DNA of 31,263 nt from positions 1-31,263 of the forward strand of contig CAZDIA010000034.1 of NCBI GenBank assembly GCA_964505385.1. The letters run 5' to 3'. Positions 6,816 through 15,511 of this stretch are shown one piece after another. The translations under genes were made by a program, and so were the position numbers. Below the pieces are notes generated by a model. The model made no database searches. It had not been told where the DNA came from and worked only from the letters and a program-made list of their open reading frames with translations. The DNA comes from SLJN01 sp964505385 (lineage in GTDB: Bacteria > Bacteroidota > Rhodothermia > Balneolales > Natronogracilivirgulaceae). Numbering within the stretch: the stretch's first letter is position 1; the number at the start of each line of letters is the position of its first letter.

Positions 6816-9195
6816 ATAGCAGATATGATATCTTTGCAAACATCTGCCACTCGGAGCGCTCCTGTACCGGATCACCTACGCGAAGCGGCGCTTCTTCACC
6901 AAACTCCATAAATCCGCCGATGTAAACCGCTGTGGCATGGTTAAGCCGATAGCGAAAAAGCAGCTGGTTCTGCAACGTCTGGATACGATCCGGTTCATCG
7001 AACTCCTCATAACGGGGATCTTCCAGCCGGAAATCCTGGTACTGCAGAATATTACGTATGGCAAACTGACGGGTGATCTGAAACTCACTGCTAAGCCGTT
7101 GCGTAATGGCATCCTGAGCAATACCGTCATCGTGGAATAGCCGCATATAATCGAGGTCGTGGGAAACATCCAGCTGCCTGTTAAACAGAAAAAGCGAATT
7201 ACTCAAAGAAAGCTCAACCTGGTCCATTTCTTCGATCAAGCGAAAATCAACAGCATCCCCGTATGTACCACTTATGGAAACGCGATAGTCCGGTGTAACA
7301 TCGGTCGCAATAGTACCAGAAACCTCGTAAAGATCAAATTCCCGGCTGATCTCTTCATCAACAATTGAGCTTTCCACCAATTGGCGATTGAATCCACCGG
7401 AAAGCTGAAAATAAGTCTGATTTATGGCATCCACCGTAAGCGATGGGCTGAACCAAAACGATAGCAGTTCAGGATCTTCGATCAGGTCGCTAATGTCGCC
7501 TCCCTGTAAGTGATAAATGGTTGTACTGTTGAACGAGGGACGGATGCGCTCAAAAAAGTCACTGTCCATCCAAAAATTATATCCTCCTCGTACCGTAAAC
7601 CTTTGGACGTCCGTTTCTTGCAGGCGTCCTGCTCCGGTTATAAGCTCCTCTCCGTAACGGCGAGTTTCTGCCCGGTAGTCCCAGGTTCGGCTGCTGCCGG
7701 ACATCCGGACCAGATAACCATAATCGAAAGTTTGCTCAGTAGATACACCGTAATCTTCTGCAAACCGGTCCGGATACCGGTTCCAGGCTGCCAGTGGCTG
7801 TAAAACCAAAGTGTGGTTATCGGTAAGAGCCACTTGCGAGTCAAAACTGATCAACCGGTTGTAACCATCTTCAGTGATTCTGTCGCTGTAAAAGCCGCCT
7901 ACCAAGCCGCGATCAAAATCATACCGGTAGCGGAACAAGTTGTTCCACGAACCTGTTTCTTCATCAACAAACATTCGTGAATCCTGCGGACCGGGATCGA
8001 TAAACCAGCTGGTCTGATCGTACATAGAAATAGCTGCCCAGTTATGCGGACCGTCCTTGCCGGTCCAACGCGCTCCGGCTGCGGGATCCACTATCGAGCG
8101 GGTGTAAAGAGTCTGCGAGATGGGAAAACGGAACAGATCGGTTCGTTCCATAAAGAATGGACGCTGCTCCGGCAAAATCGGTGCCCGGCGAACGTTGCTC
8201 GTCATCTGAAAGGCATCGGTTTCTACCTGGCTGAAGTCAGGCAGTATGGTTGCATCAAATACCGTGTTACGTGTCTGATGCTTTACATCCAGTCCGATGG
8301 AACCGGTGCTTTCGGGGCTGTGTGCTGCCAAGTCTGTTCCTCCGCCATCCGCTTCCATAAAACCACTGGCATAGGGAATCCACTGAATCGGGGTCGGCGT
8401 ATCTCCGGGATCATCAATTTCGATACGCGGTAATTGGCACAAGAAACAGCCGCGATCAAAATTCCATTCAACGGGCGCATATTCGCGGTTAAAGTCACGC
8501 GGTTGAATACGAATAGGCTTAAAACCCATTTGCATGGTATCACCGTCTACACTCGGCATTTGCAAGTCACGAAGCGGGACGGTCATCTCAACAATGTAAC
8601 CTTCATCAAAGCGGCTTACTTCTGCATCCCAGACAAAATCGAAACTGTCATCATCTTCTGTTCCCTGCGCGCCGCGATCAATCCGCGTGGCATCGGCCTG
8701 TACACCAGCAGCGTTCACCATGACACGGTAGGCGTTAAGACCGTCATCAAAAGTATCCAGATAAAATCCTACGGCATCATTGTTGCTCATTGACCAAGCG
8801 TCACGGTCCGACAACGTTCCCCTTATCCGGTCTGGGTCGCTGTCTTGGTTCAAAAACGCTATATGCAGATAATCTTCACTGGTTTTCATCAGCACATACG
8901 TCTCATCCGGAGCAGTGCGATTTTCGTTACGGGCGATTTCCCAAGGCAACTCCCAGACTACTGCATCAGCCCAGAATTCCTCTTCCAATTGACCGTCTAT
9001 TTTCGGTTGTGTTTCTCCGACGGGCACTTGTGTAGGTGAGGTGCGGCTCATGGTTTCCGCATTACGTTCTATGGTCTCCATCAGTGTCTCAGATACGCCG
9101 GAAGCACCCGGGTTTGAGTTACCTGCCTGTGCCATCCCTATCAATCCCAAACACAAAATACCTACCGTTATCGCTTTAGAAATATATTTTCCCAC
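6814..9195 (-). CDS. CBM9-like / DUF5916 outer-membrane beta-barrel protein
   Basis: A protein of 793 residues with a signal peptide ending near AQA at residue 24. Residues about 58-260 form a carbohydrate-binding-family-9-like module, opening with PKIDGQLEEEFWADA. From about 290 to the end runs a strand-rich DUF5916 region, consistent with an outer-membrane barrel; the module would sit in the periplasm or at the surface. Function in the family is unknown, and a role in glycan or peptide uptake is only a guess. The frame has no in-frame ATG upstream of the signal peptide and a stop at 9199-9201, so the GTG at 9193-9195 is the start. An 8-bp inverted repeat lies five bases upstream. The gene stands alone on its strand between atypical spacers. 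Confidence 0.85.
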   Translation of the reverse strand: MGKYISKAITVGILCLGLIGMAQAGNSNPGASGVSETLMETIERNAETMSRTSPTQVPVGETQPKIDGQLEEEFWADAVVWELPWEIARNENRTAPDETYVLMKTSEDYLHIAFLNQDSDPDRIRGTLSDRDAWSMSNNDAVGFYLDTFDDGLNAYRVMVNAAGVQADATRIDRGAQGTEDDDSFDFVWDAEVSRFDEGYIVEMTVPLRDLQMPSVDGDTMQMGFKPIRIQPRDFNREYAPVEWNFDRGCFLCQLPRIEIDDPGDTPTPIQWIPYASGFMEADGGGTDLAAHSPESTGSIGLDVKHQTRNTVFDATILPDFSQVETDAFQMTSNVRRAPILPEQRPFFMERTDLFRFPISQTLYTRSIVDPAAGARWTGKDGPHNWAAISMYDQTSWFIDPGPQDSRMFVDEETGSWNNLFRYRYDFDRGLVGGFYSDRITEDGYNRLISFDSQVALTDNHTLVLQPLAAWNRYPDRFAEDYGVSTEQTFDYGYLVRMSGSSRTWDYRAETRRYGEELITGAGRLQETDVQRFTVRGGYNFWMDSDFFERIRPSFNSTTIYHLQGGDISDLIEDPELLSFWFSPSLTVDAINQTYFQLSGGFNRQLVESSIVDEEISREFDLYEVSGTIATDVTPDYRVSISGTYGDAVDFRLIEEMDQVELSLSNSLFLFNRQLDVSHDLDYMRLFHDDGIAQDAITQRLSSEFQITRQFAIRNILQYQDFRLEDPRYEEFDEPDRIQTLQNQLLFRYRLNHATAVYIGGFMEFGEEAPLRVGDPVQERSEWQMFAKISYLL

Positions 9196-9199
9196 TTTT

Positions 9200-9220
9200 T
9201 ATCAAAATTTTGTTTTGATA
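9200..9220. promoter_or_regulatory. Palindrome TATCAAAA-N5-TTTTGATA, candidate operator
   Basis: A perfect 8-bp inverted repeat (9200-9207 and 9213-9220) lies five bases upstream of the GTG start of the DUF5916 gene. Its position in the leader suits a repressor site or a structure that hides the ribosome-binding region. AT-rich palindromes also arise by chance. Confidence 0.4.
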
Positions 9221-9482
9221 ATATTTGCTTTACGCTTTATAAGTGCAAGCTTTTTATAATAATCTATTTATTGACTTCTGATGTCCTATCGTATCTATGC
9301 CAAACACGTACCTTTTACGCAATTAACATTTAAGATATTACTTCTTACCACTGATTATTACATGCACGAAGCTGTCCCGAAAATATTATCTAATTTAATT
9401 TTTAAAACAGTAACCCTTCAAATCACTGATCGCTTAATGCATAGTAAAATTTCCATAATTTAATTATCATCTAATCAATAAA
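9221..9482. other. AT-rich intergenic stretch, nothing recognised
   Basis: This spacer separates the divergent DUF5916 gene and a small membrane protein. It is very AT-rich. A 60-codon frame at 9281-9463 has no family resemblance and no start context, so I do not call it. No tRNA, riboswitch or clear promoter was seen. Confidence 0.5.
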
Positions 9483-9695
9483 ATGCATCTCTATAACATT
9501 GCGCCTATGAAGTCATCCGGTAAAAAAGCACTCCTCAGAATACTGATTCTTGTCATTTTTGCTCTCGCCCTCGGCTTACTAATGGGGTTAGTCCAAAATA
9601 TTTATGATATCGAACTAACCCGAATCCAAAGAGCTATAATTGCTGTAGTATTAATCGTCCCGTTTATGTTTTTTTTGTCGAAGACAATCAAATAA
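9483..9695 (+). CDS. Small membrane protein, two helices, unknown function
   Basis: An unrecognised 70-residue protein with two hydrophobic helices at about 18-37 and 49-66, joined by a short polar loop, with a positively charged N-terminus (KSSGKKALLR) and end (KTIK). That pattern suggests a real inner-membrane protein. Two starts are possible: ATG at 9483, or ATG at 9507, giving 62 residues beginning MKSSGKKALL; the second puts the charged segment directly before the first helix. It stands alone, 251 bases before the response regulator gene. The call rests on hydrophobicity pattern and isolation in an otherwise empty region. Confidence 0.55.
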   Translation: MHLYNIAPMKSSGKKALLRILILVIFALALGLLMGLVQNIYDIELTRIQRAIIAVVLIVPFMFFLSKTIK

Positions 9696-9946
9696 CCTTC
9701 AGATAATTTTTTTGTTTAATTGACCGTCATTCCGTAAATAATCATTCTTCATTTGTAGCGAATCAGCTCAGGCGTCCGATAAATTTACAACAGCTACGAT
9801 GAAATTATTTAACAGCTACAACCGTTAAACGTTTGATTTACTTAGTTTGTAACACTTTGGTTTGTGGAAGCATTATATAACAGGGCAAGCAGAAAAAGCT
9901 GAATGAATAATTTTTATAAATAAAAACCCTATAGCTCTTCTGACTT

Positions 9947-10309
9947 ATGAACATATTATTAGTTGAGGACGAATTTTTACTGGCAGCTTTATTAGAATCC
10001 CAGGAAAAAGAATGGGGGCATAATATCATTAAAAACGTAGCCACAGGTGAACAAGCTGTCAGGTGCATTAAGAAATACAAGCCCGATCTTGTAATCATGG
10101 ATATCTTGCTAAAAGGCGGTATGGATGGAATTGAAGCAGTAAATGAGGCCCAAAAAACCTCCAATTTTGAAGTTATTTATATCACCGGCCATTCCGATCC
10201 GGAAATAAAAAAACGAGCATGGGCTACTAATCCCATCGACATTATAGACAAGCCTATTGAATTAAAACAACTGAAAAAAACTATCGACCAAATCGGCGAC
10301 CCGGCTTAA
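9947..10309 (+). CDS. Single-domain response regulator (CheY-like receiver)
   Basis: A 120-residue protein that is a receiver domain only. The acidic pocket is Glu7/Asp8 (VEDE), the phosphoacceptor is Asp52 in DLVIMDILL, the switch threonine is Thr80 in YITGHSD and the conserved lysine is Lys102 in DKPIE. There is no output domain, so it should act by protein contact or as a phosphate relay. The LKGGMDGIEA sequence after Asp52 is typical of receivers paired with hybrid or PAS kinases. No kinase adjoins it; the degenerate kinase-like gene at 5888-6598 is the only candidate in the window. The start ATG is clear. The next gene, xseA, follows 147 bases later and is probably unrelated. Confidence 0.93.
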   Translation: MNILLVEDEFLLAALLESQEKEWGHNIIKNVATGEQAVRCIKKYKPDLVIMDILLKGGMDGIEAVNEAQKTSNFEVIYITGHSDPEIKKRAWATNPIDIIDKPIELKQLKKTIDQIGDPA

Positions 10310-10456
10310 TCCGCGTATTTGTTCCACGGTTCCTTTTTTATCACGGAAAGCTTTTTTACCAGATTTTATAAACGGATGTCGTTGTTGTCGCTCTATACCC
10401 GTTTATAGCTATCGGAAGTTTTAATCAGAGTATTTCATGAAGTTTAGTCAATATTA

Positions 10457-11680
10457 ATGGAACCCACGCTTTTTGATCAACCATCTGCTCAACCTCCTTC
10501 AATTCCCTCGGTTAGTGAATTTACGGGAAGAATTAAATCACTGCTTGAAGAAAATTTCTCAGATGTTCAGGTTGAAGGAGAAGTAAGCCAGCCTAAAATC
10601 AGCAAAAACGGGCACATGTACTTCACTCTTAAAGATGAAAACGCCCAGCTTCCCTGTGTTGTGTGGCGAAGTGTTGTAAACCGGCTTGACTTAAAACTTG
10701 AACAAGGCCAGCAAATTATCGCCGGAGGGAATTTGCAGGTATATCCGCCTCACGGAAGATACCAGTTGATAATTGACTCCGTACAACTGGCCGGCCTGGG
10801 TGCGCTGCAACAGGCTTTTGAAAAGCTAAAAAAGGAATTGGAAGAAGAAGGGCTGTTCGACCCTGTCCACAAGAAAAAACTGCCTCAATTTCCAAAAACC
10901 ATCGGCGTGATTACCAGTTCCACAGGTGCTGCTTTTCAGGATATACGTTCAACGCTTGAGCGCCGATGGCCGCTGGGCACATTAAAGCTGCATCATGCCA
11001 GCGTGCAAGGGACCTCTGCCGCTTCTGAAATCGCCGCTGCCATCAGGTGGTTTGATCAGAATAATGCCTGTGATGTACTGATTATTGGCCGTGGTGGCGG
11101 TTCCCTTGAGGATTTGTGGCCGTTCAATGAGGAAGTAGTAGCGCGCGCTATCTTTGAATGCACGATACCGGTTGTATCGGCAGTAGGCCACGAAACCGAT
11201 TTCAGCATCTCCGACTTTGTAGCGGATGCGCGCGCAGCTACACCTACGCAGGCTGCCTCAACCATTGTGCCGGATATTAATGAAGTGCGGATGTTTGTTG
11301 AAGATCAACATCGCAGGATCGAAGAAGCGGCAATAAATCTCATCAAAAGAAAAAAAGAACTTGTCGAATTTTACGGCAGCACTTATGCACTTCAGCAGGT
11401 TCGTGAAAAAGTGGCAAGGCTTGCACGTCAGCAGAGCGACTATGAATACCGCCTGAAGGCAGCGCTTTCAGAAAAACTGCATAATTCCAAAAACCGGCTC
11501 CATGAACTGAAATCCAGGCTTGAGCTTCAAAACCCAAAAGCTCCGCTTGAGAAAGGCTTCACCCGGATACTTCAGGAAGATCAATGGATTCGTTCTGCCG
11601 CAAAGTTTGATCCCTCTTCCTCATACACCATTGAATGGCATGATAACAAAGTCGTTCAATCCAAAAACACCAAAAATTAA
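10457..11680 (+). CDS. xseA: Exodeoxyribonuclease VII large subunit
   Basis: The catalytic subunit of exonuclease VII, which degrades single-stranded DNA in both directions in repair and recombination. The 407 residues include an N-terminal OB-fold that binds ssDNA (about 20-120, with VEGEVSQPKISKNGHMYFTLKD) and the catalytic core (about 130-330) with GVITSSTGAAFQDI, IIGRGGGSLEDLWPFNEE and SAVGHETDFSISDFVADARAATPTQAA. A coiled-coil segment follows, as expected for the small-subunit-binding arm, and the C-terminus ends in a short strand-rich tail. It is about 50 residues shorter than the Escherichia coli protein, which lies mainly in the coiled-coil part. The usual partner gene xseB is not adjacent in this window. 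Confidence 0.96.
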   Translation: MEPTLFDQPSAQPPSIPSVSEFTGRIKSLLEENFSDVQVEGEVSQPKISKNGHMYFTLKDENAQLPCVVWRSVVNRLDLKLEQGQQIIAGGNLQVYPPHGRYQLIIDSVQLAGLGALQQAFEKLKKELEEEGLFDPVHKKKLPQFPKTIGVITSSTGAAFQDIRSTLERRWPLGTLKLHHASVQGTSAASEIAAAIRWFDQNNACDVLIIGRGGGSLEDLWPFNEEVVARAIFECTIPVVSAVGHETDFSISDFVADARAATPTQAASTIVPDINEVRMFVEDQHRRIEEAAINLIKRKKELVEFYGSTYALQQVREKVARLARQQSDYEYRLKAALSEKLHNSKNRLHELKSRLELQNPKAPLEKGFTRILQEDQWIRSAAKFDPSSSYTIEWHDNKVVQSKNTKN

Positions 11681-11703
11681 CATTTTTAAAGCTGATACAT
11701 TTA

Positions 11704-11735
11704 TTTGTTATACCGGCTGTGGCACATTACTTTTA
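11704..11735 (+). promoter_or_regulatory. Bacteroidota-type promoter for the outer-membrane barrel gene
   Basis: TTTG at 11704-11707, a 20-base spacer, then TACTTTTA at 11728-11735, matching the TAnnTTTG -7 consensus except the last base. The start codon is 64 bases downstream. Sigma-ABfr promoters of this phylum have this layout. Confidence 0.5.
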
Positions 11736-11798
11736 CAGATGATATTTCTATAGATTCAGTATTCAAATTGCAACGATCTACCCAAAGCCCCTTTCATC

Positions 11799-12365
11799 AT
11801 GACTAAAAAAATTCTGGCTGCCATTTTATTCACTTTAGCTCTTGTTTTCGCTACACAAAATACAGCATCAGCTCAATACTCATTGGGTGTGTCCTATGAA
11901 AATCGCAGTGAAGATCCCACTAATGGTTTTGGTTTTCAGCTTGAATCTTCTCTTTTCTCTCTTCCGCTGATTGATCTTCGCCTGAGGGGGCATTTTAGCT
12001 ATTTTAGTGAAGACAATGAAATTACCCGAGATGGTATATCCTATGATGCAGAAGTTGAATCATATGACTTTGGAGTTGCCGGGATCGGATCGCTGTCACT
12101 CGGTCTGATAGATCCTTACGTCGGTGTTGGTCTGGGATCAGAATCCTGGTCAGCTTCCGGACCTGCAGAAGGAGACCTTGGACCAATTATGGATATCGAT
12201 GACTCCAGCTTTTATTACTATGGCGTCGGCGGTCTTTCGTTTTCTCTGTTGCCTGCAATTGAACCTTACGTTGAACTGCGCTACAGCGGATTCAGCGATT
12301 TTGACAGAGAGGAAATTTTTGACTCCGACCGGCGCTTCTTGGTAGGAGTGGCTCTGAGGTTTTAA
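11799..12365 (+). CDS. Outer-membrane beta-barrel protein, small
   Basis: A 188-residue protein with a signal peptide ending near SAQ at residue 26. The mature part alternates polar and hydrophobic residues in strands with acidic turns, and it ends in VALRF; a C-terminal aromatic residue is the usual barrel assembly signal. The size suggests an eight-stranded barrel of the OmpA/OmpX-like type. I recognise no specific family or ligand. It begins with ATG and has its own probable promoter at 11704-11735, so it is likely a single-gene unit. It is convergent with the AAA+ ATPase gene, 38 bases away. Confidence 0.8.
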   Translation: MTKKILAAILFTLALVFATQNTASAQYSLGVSYENRSEDPTNGFGFQLESSLFSLPLIDLRLRGHFSYFSEDNEITRDGISYDAEVESYDFGVAGIGSLSLGLIDPYVGVGLGSESWSASGPAEGDLGPIMDIDDSSFYYYGVGGLSFSLLPAIEPYVELRYSGFSDFDREEIFDSDRRFLVGVALRF

Positions 12366-12403
12366 ATTATCAATAGCCTTCACTACACCCATATCGGGCT
12401 TGA

Positions 12404-14146
12404 TTAACGGATATCCCCTTTTAACTCCTCAAAACGTTTACGCAAATCCCGGGTCGAAACCTCCTGATATCTGCGTGGCAACATACTTTTTGAGGTTGCC
12501 TCCATGATGGCTGCGAGTGTTTGGAGCTCAATTTCTTCCGGATAATCCGGCGGACGAAAATCAGCCAGGGCTTCGCTGATCATTTCGGCATCAACCTTTT
12601 CCCCCTTTCGATTAGCGATAAAAAGCGCACGGGTCAAAACAGCTTCCATATCGGCACCGGAAAGCTGATCCGGTAAAAATTCTTTCAGATTTTCGATCTC
12701 GTCTTCGGTCAAGCTAATGTTATGGCGATCAAGCATCAGCTCAAAAAGAACCCCAAGTTCTTCCCTCCCATCAGGATGAAAAAGTGCGAGGTGCTCTTCC
12801 GCGCGTCCTTGTCTTTTCAGATCCACGGGCATTAAGTCCGGGCGGGCGGTCATCAGAAACCAGATGATACGTCCGCGGTTACGGGTGTCGCTCATAAACG
12901 ACGCAATTTGTGAAAACACCCTCGAAGAGACCCCGCTGTCACCAGTCTGGCTTCGATCACCGAGGTAAGCATCGGCTTCATCAATCATCACAGCAACCGG
13001 GGCAAGCGCTTTGAGCAAGCTCAAAATATGCTCCAGGTTACTTTCTGTTACTCCCTGCCACTGACTTCGAAAATTTTTCAATCGCACCATTGGAATACCA
13101 ACATCTCCGGCAAAACAGCTTACCATAAACGTTTTTCCGGTACCGACAGGCCCGCACACCAGATAACCCATCGGAAGGATATCTGTCTTTCCTTTTGAAA
13201 TTGCTTTTGCTGTTGCTCTTAAGTGGTTTTTCACCTCTTCATGACCGGCAACTTCATCCAAAGAGCGATCAACAGGCAAAAATTCTATCAACTCATGTGA
13301 TTCGGCCTCAAGCCGCTCTTTTTTGAATTTCATGATTTCCTCTCTGCCCAACCGGCTATCATGTTCAGCGGCCATTGAGAGCAGACCTTCAAGCGCATTC
13401 AGCGTAAGCCCGGAGGTTAGCTTAGCCATGCTCTTACGATTCAGTTTCCTGGACAGAGAACGAAACGGGCGTCTTTTCCCGGTAAACCGATCAATAAAAT
13501 CAAGCCGGTCGGCTTCTGATGGCCGTGGCACTTCAATGGATGATACATACGGATGCTGCACCACCGCTTTATTGATATCACCGCGATTTTCCGCCATCAG
13601 TAAAATTGTGACATCATTTGCCGCAAAAATTGGATTTTGCGCCCATTTTTGGAGAAACACCAGAATACTGCGGTCTTCACTGCCTATCATCCCGGAGTCT
13701 CCCACCGGGATAACAGTTTCGGCATAATCGATGATCACGGCAACGCTTTTGCCATCAGCTACACGGATCATGATAAAATTTTCCACCAGTGTAGCGACTC
13801 TGACCGGATCCACCGGAAGATTACGGGCATATCCGGTTTGAGAAACTTTATCAAAGGTTTCGACTGTGCTTATGAAGCTCTGGCGGGTAGCATATGAATT
13901 GAAACTCAACCCTGTAGCCCTGTCATATTTCAAAACCGCATCTCGCGTCGCGAAGAGTTCTTCCTGAAGAAACTCATCCATCTGTAAAAATTTCGGTGAG
14001 GATTTCGGCCCTGTTCTCACCTGATCACGAATGTTTCCATGTAAAATGAACTGATGGGCTGACTTACCGAGGTACCGGGCAGCCATCTCCTTCGCCCATT
14101 CCGGATAACCCTTTAAATGCCGGTTGTAATTAGTCAACTTTTTCAT
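12404..14146 (-). CDS. Tandem AAA+ ATPase with degenerate first domain
   Basis: A 580-residue, apparently cytoplasmic protein. The second AAA+ domain (about 290-530) is well formed: Walker A GPVGTGKT at 332-339, Walker B VAVMIDEAD at 384-392 and the arginine-finger region LKRQGR at 443-448. The usual sensor-1 asparagine is replaced: the strand reads LMTARPD. The first part (about 25-260) looks like an AAA+ domain without a Walker A; AVIIDYAE at 136-143 recalls Walker B, ILLMAEN ending at Asn187 recalls sensor 1, and IEVPRPSEADR follows as in other AAA proteins. The architecture recalls Cdc48/Vps4-type or Ycf46-like remodelling ATPases rather than FtsH, since there is no protease or membrane segment. 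It lies last in the pspA operon, 41 bases after the CorC-family gene. Confidence 0.85.
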   Translation of the reverse strand: MKKLTNYNRHLKGYPEWAKEMAARYLGKSAHQFILHGNIRDQVRTGPKSSPKFLQMDEFLQEELFATRDAVLKYDRATGLSFNSYATRQSFISTVETFDKVSQTGYARNLPVDPVRVATLVENFIMIRVADGKSVAVIIDYAETVIPVGDSGMIGSEDRSILVFLQKWAQNPIFAANDVTILLMAENRGDINKAVVQHPYVSSIEVPRPSEADRLDFIDRFTGKRRPFRSLSRKLNRKSMAKLTSGLTLNALEGLLSMAAEHDSRLGREEIMKFKKERLEAESHELIEFLPVDRSLDEVAGHEEVKNHLRATAKAISKGKTDILPMGYLVCGPVGTGKTFMVSCFAGDVGIPMVRLKNFRSQWQGVTESNLEHILSLLKALAPVAVMIDEADAYLGDRSQTGDSGVSSRVFSQIASFMSDTRNRGRIIWFLMTARPDLMPVDLKRQGRAEEHLALFHPDGREELGVLFELMLDRHNISLTEDEIENLKEFLPDQLSGADMEAVLTRALFIANRKGEKVDAEMISEALADFRPPDYPEEIELQTLAAIMEATSKSMLPRRYQEVSTRDLRKRFEELKGDIR

Positions 14147-14187
14147 CTATCCTGATACCTGATATATCCCGAAATAAGCAACAGAGT

Positions 14188-15462
14188 TTACTCCATGATC
14201 ATCAGCTTGACCGTTTCAATTTTGGACTGTGTAGCTTTACTGATGATTATCTTGAAATTGTCAATCACTACCTCCTCATTGACAGTTGGAATTCTACCCA
14301 GCTCGTTGATGATGTAACCTGCCACCGTTTCGTATTCAGGACTATCATCATCTATATTTATTTCGGGATATTTTTCGTTAAGTTCATCAATTTCAACATC
14401 TCCGCTCAGTACATAGGTGTTATGAGCTATGCGCTTCATAATCGTCTCTTCGGAATCATATTCATCCTGAATATCCCCGACCACCTCTTCAAGCAAATCC
14501 TCTATGGTTACCATACCTGCGGTTCCACCATATTCATCAATAACAATGGCAACAGAAATGTTGAGACGCTGAAAATCCGAAAGTAATCTTTTCGACTTCT
14601 GGCTGCCGGGCACCATTTTGACCGGACGAATAATTTCCTTCAGTTTATCCGGCCGCTTGAATAAATCATAGGCAAACACCACGCCGATGATGTTATCGAT
14701 ATTATCCTCATAAACCGGAATTTTGGAATATCCGGAAGAGACAAAGTTTTCCAATACCTCATCCAGTGAAGCATTTTTTTCCACCGCGACAATTTCGGTG
14801 CGGGGGATCATCGTCTCCTTTACCCTTTTGGTCGAAAGCTCCAGCACGTTACTGAGGATCATTGAATCATCCCGGTCTATATCGGTCTCGCTGTCATCAC
14901 CAATTTCTTTAAGCAGCATTTCAATATCCTGCCGGCGAAAAACCTGTTCTGCCGGCTCGGCACCGGGTTGAATCAACTTGATTATCCCCTGTGCTGATAC
15001 ATTAGAGATGTAGATCAATGGCCGGAATACCCAATTAAAGAACTGAAGTGGAACGGCAAATAAGGATATAAGAAACTCGGAATGGATCCTGAATATTCCT
15101 TTGGGTATAATCTCTCCGAATATCATTATTACGATGGATGCAATGATGGTCTGTATCACCAGCACGGTGAATTCAGAAGGCACATCATCCGTAAAAAAAC
15201 CATAATAAGCTACTATCGGCCCTGCGAGAAAAATGCTCATCAGGGTAGCGTATAACACGTTTACAATGTTGTTGCCAACCAGAGTAGTTGACAAAAACAT
15301 TTCGGGATCCTTGACGAATCCGCTCAAGTATCGCCCACTTAGCGTATTTTTCCGGGATTTAATTTCCAGCTTTAACCGATTAGCTGATACATACCCGATT
15401 TCGGAACCGGAAAAAATCGCACTCATCAATAAGACAAGCGCTATCACCAGCCACTCGTTCAT
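14188..15462 (-). CDS. CNNM/CorC (HlyC) family membrane protein with CBS pair
   Basis: A 424-residue protein with the standard order: DUF21 membrane domain with about four helices (residues 1-190, opening WLVIALVLLMSAIFSGSEIGY), a pair of CBS domains (about 205-325, with MIPRTEIVAVEK and DEYGGTAGMVTIEDLLEEVVGDIQDE) and a C-terminal CorC/HlyC transporter-associated domain (about 340-420). Proteins of this family bind nucleotides through the CBS pair and are implicated in magnesium/cobalt efflux or in gliding (GldE) in Bacteroidota. Transport by this copy is inferred from the family only. It starts 49 bases after the enoyl-CoA hydratase gene and precedes the AAA+ gene by 41 bases, in line with one transcript. 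Confidence 0.93.
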   Translation of the reverse strand: MNEWLVIALVLLMSAIFSGSEIGYVSANRLKLEIKSRKNTLSGRYLSGFVKDPEMFLSTTLVGNNIVNVLYATLMSIFLAGPIVAYYGFFTDDVPSEFTVLVIQTIIASIVIMIFGEIIPKGIFRIHSEFLISLFAVPLQFFNWVFRPLIYISNVSAQGIIKLIQPGAEPAEQVFRRQDIEMLLKEIGDDSETDIDRDDSMILSNVLELSTKRVKETMIPRTEIVAVEKNASLDEVLENFVSSGYSKIPVYEDNIDNIIGVVFAYDLFKRPDKLKEIIRPVKMVPGSQKSKRLLSDFQRLNISVAIVIDEYGGTAGMVTIEDLLEEVVGDIQDEYDSEETIMKRIAHNTYVLSGDVEIDELNEKYPEINIDDDSPEYETVAGYIINELGRIPTVNEEVVIDNFKIIISKATQSKIETVKLMIME

Positions 15463-15511
15463 ATGGCAATCTTGTTTGAGTTGATGCCGGTTCTATCTAT
15501 GCTAATGAAAA

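Noticed and set aside
8044..8793. Plus-strand open frames of 119-129 codons inside the DUF5916 gene
   Set aside because: They are antisense to a clear 793-codon gene with signal peptide and family motifs, and have no recognisable content of their own.
9281..9463. 60-codon open frame on the plus strand in an AT-rich spacer
   Set aside because: No domain, no hydrophobic pattern, no start context; length is within chance for AT-rich DNA.
10310..10456. Terminator or small gene after the response regulator
   Set aside because: Only 3-bp complementarity before a T-run and no open frame with support.
12366..12403. Bidirectional terminator between the barrel gene and the AAA+ gene
   Set aside because: Only a 5-bp ATATC/GATAT match is present, without T-runs.
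13323..13897. Plus-strand frames of 134 and 86 codons
   Set aside because: Antisense to the AAA+ gene; serine/arginine-rich shadow translation.
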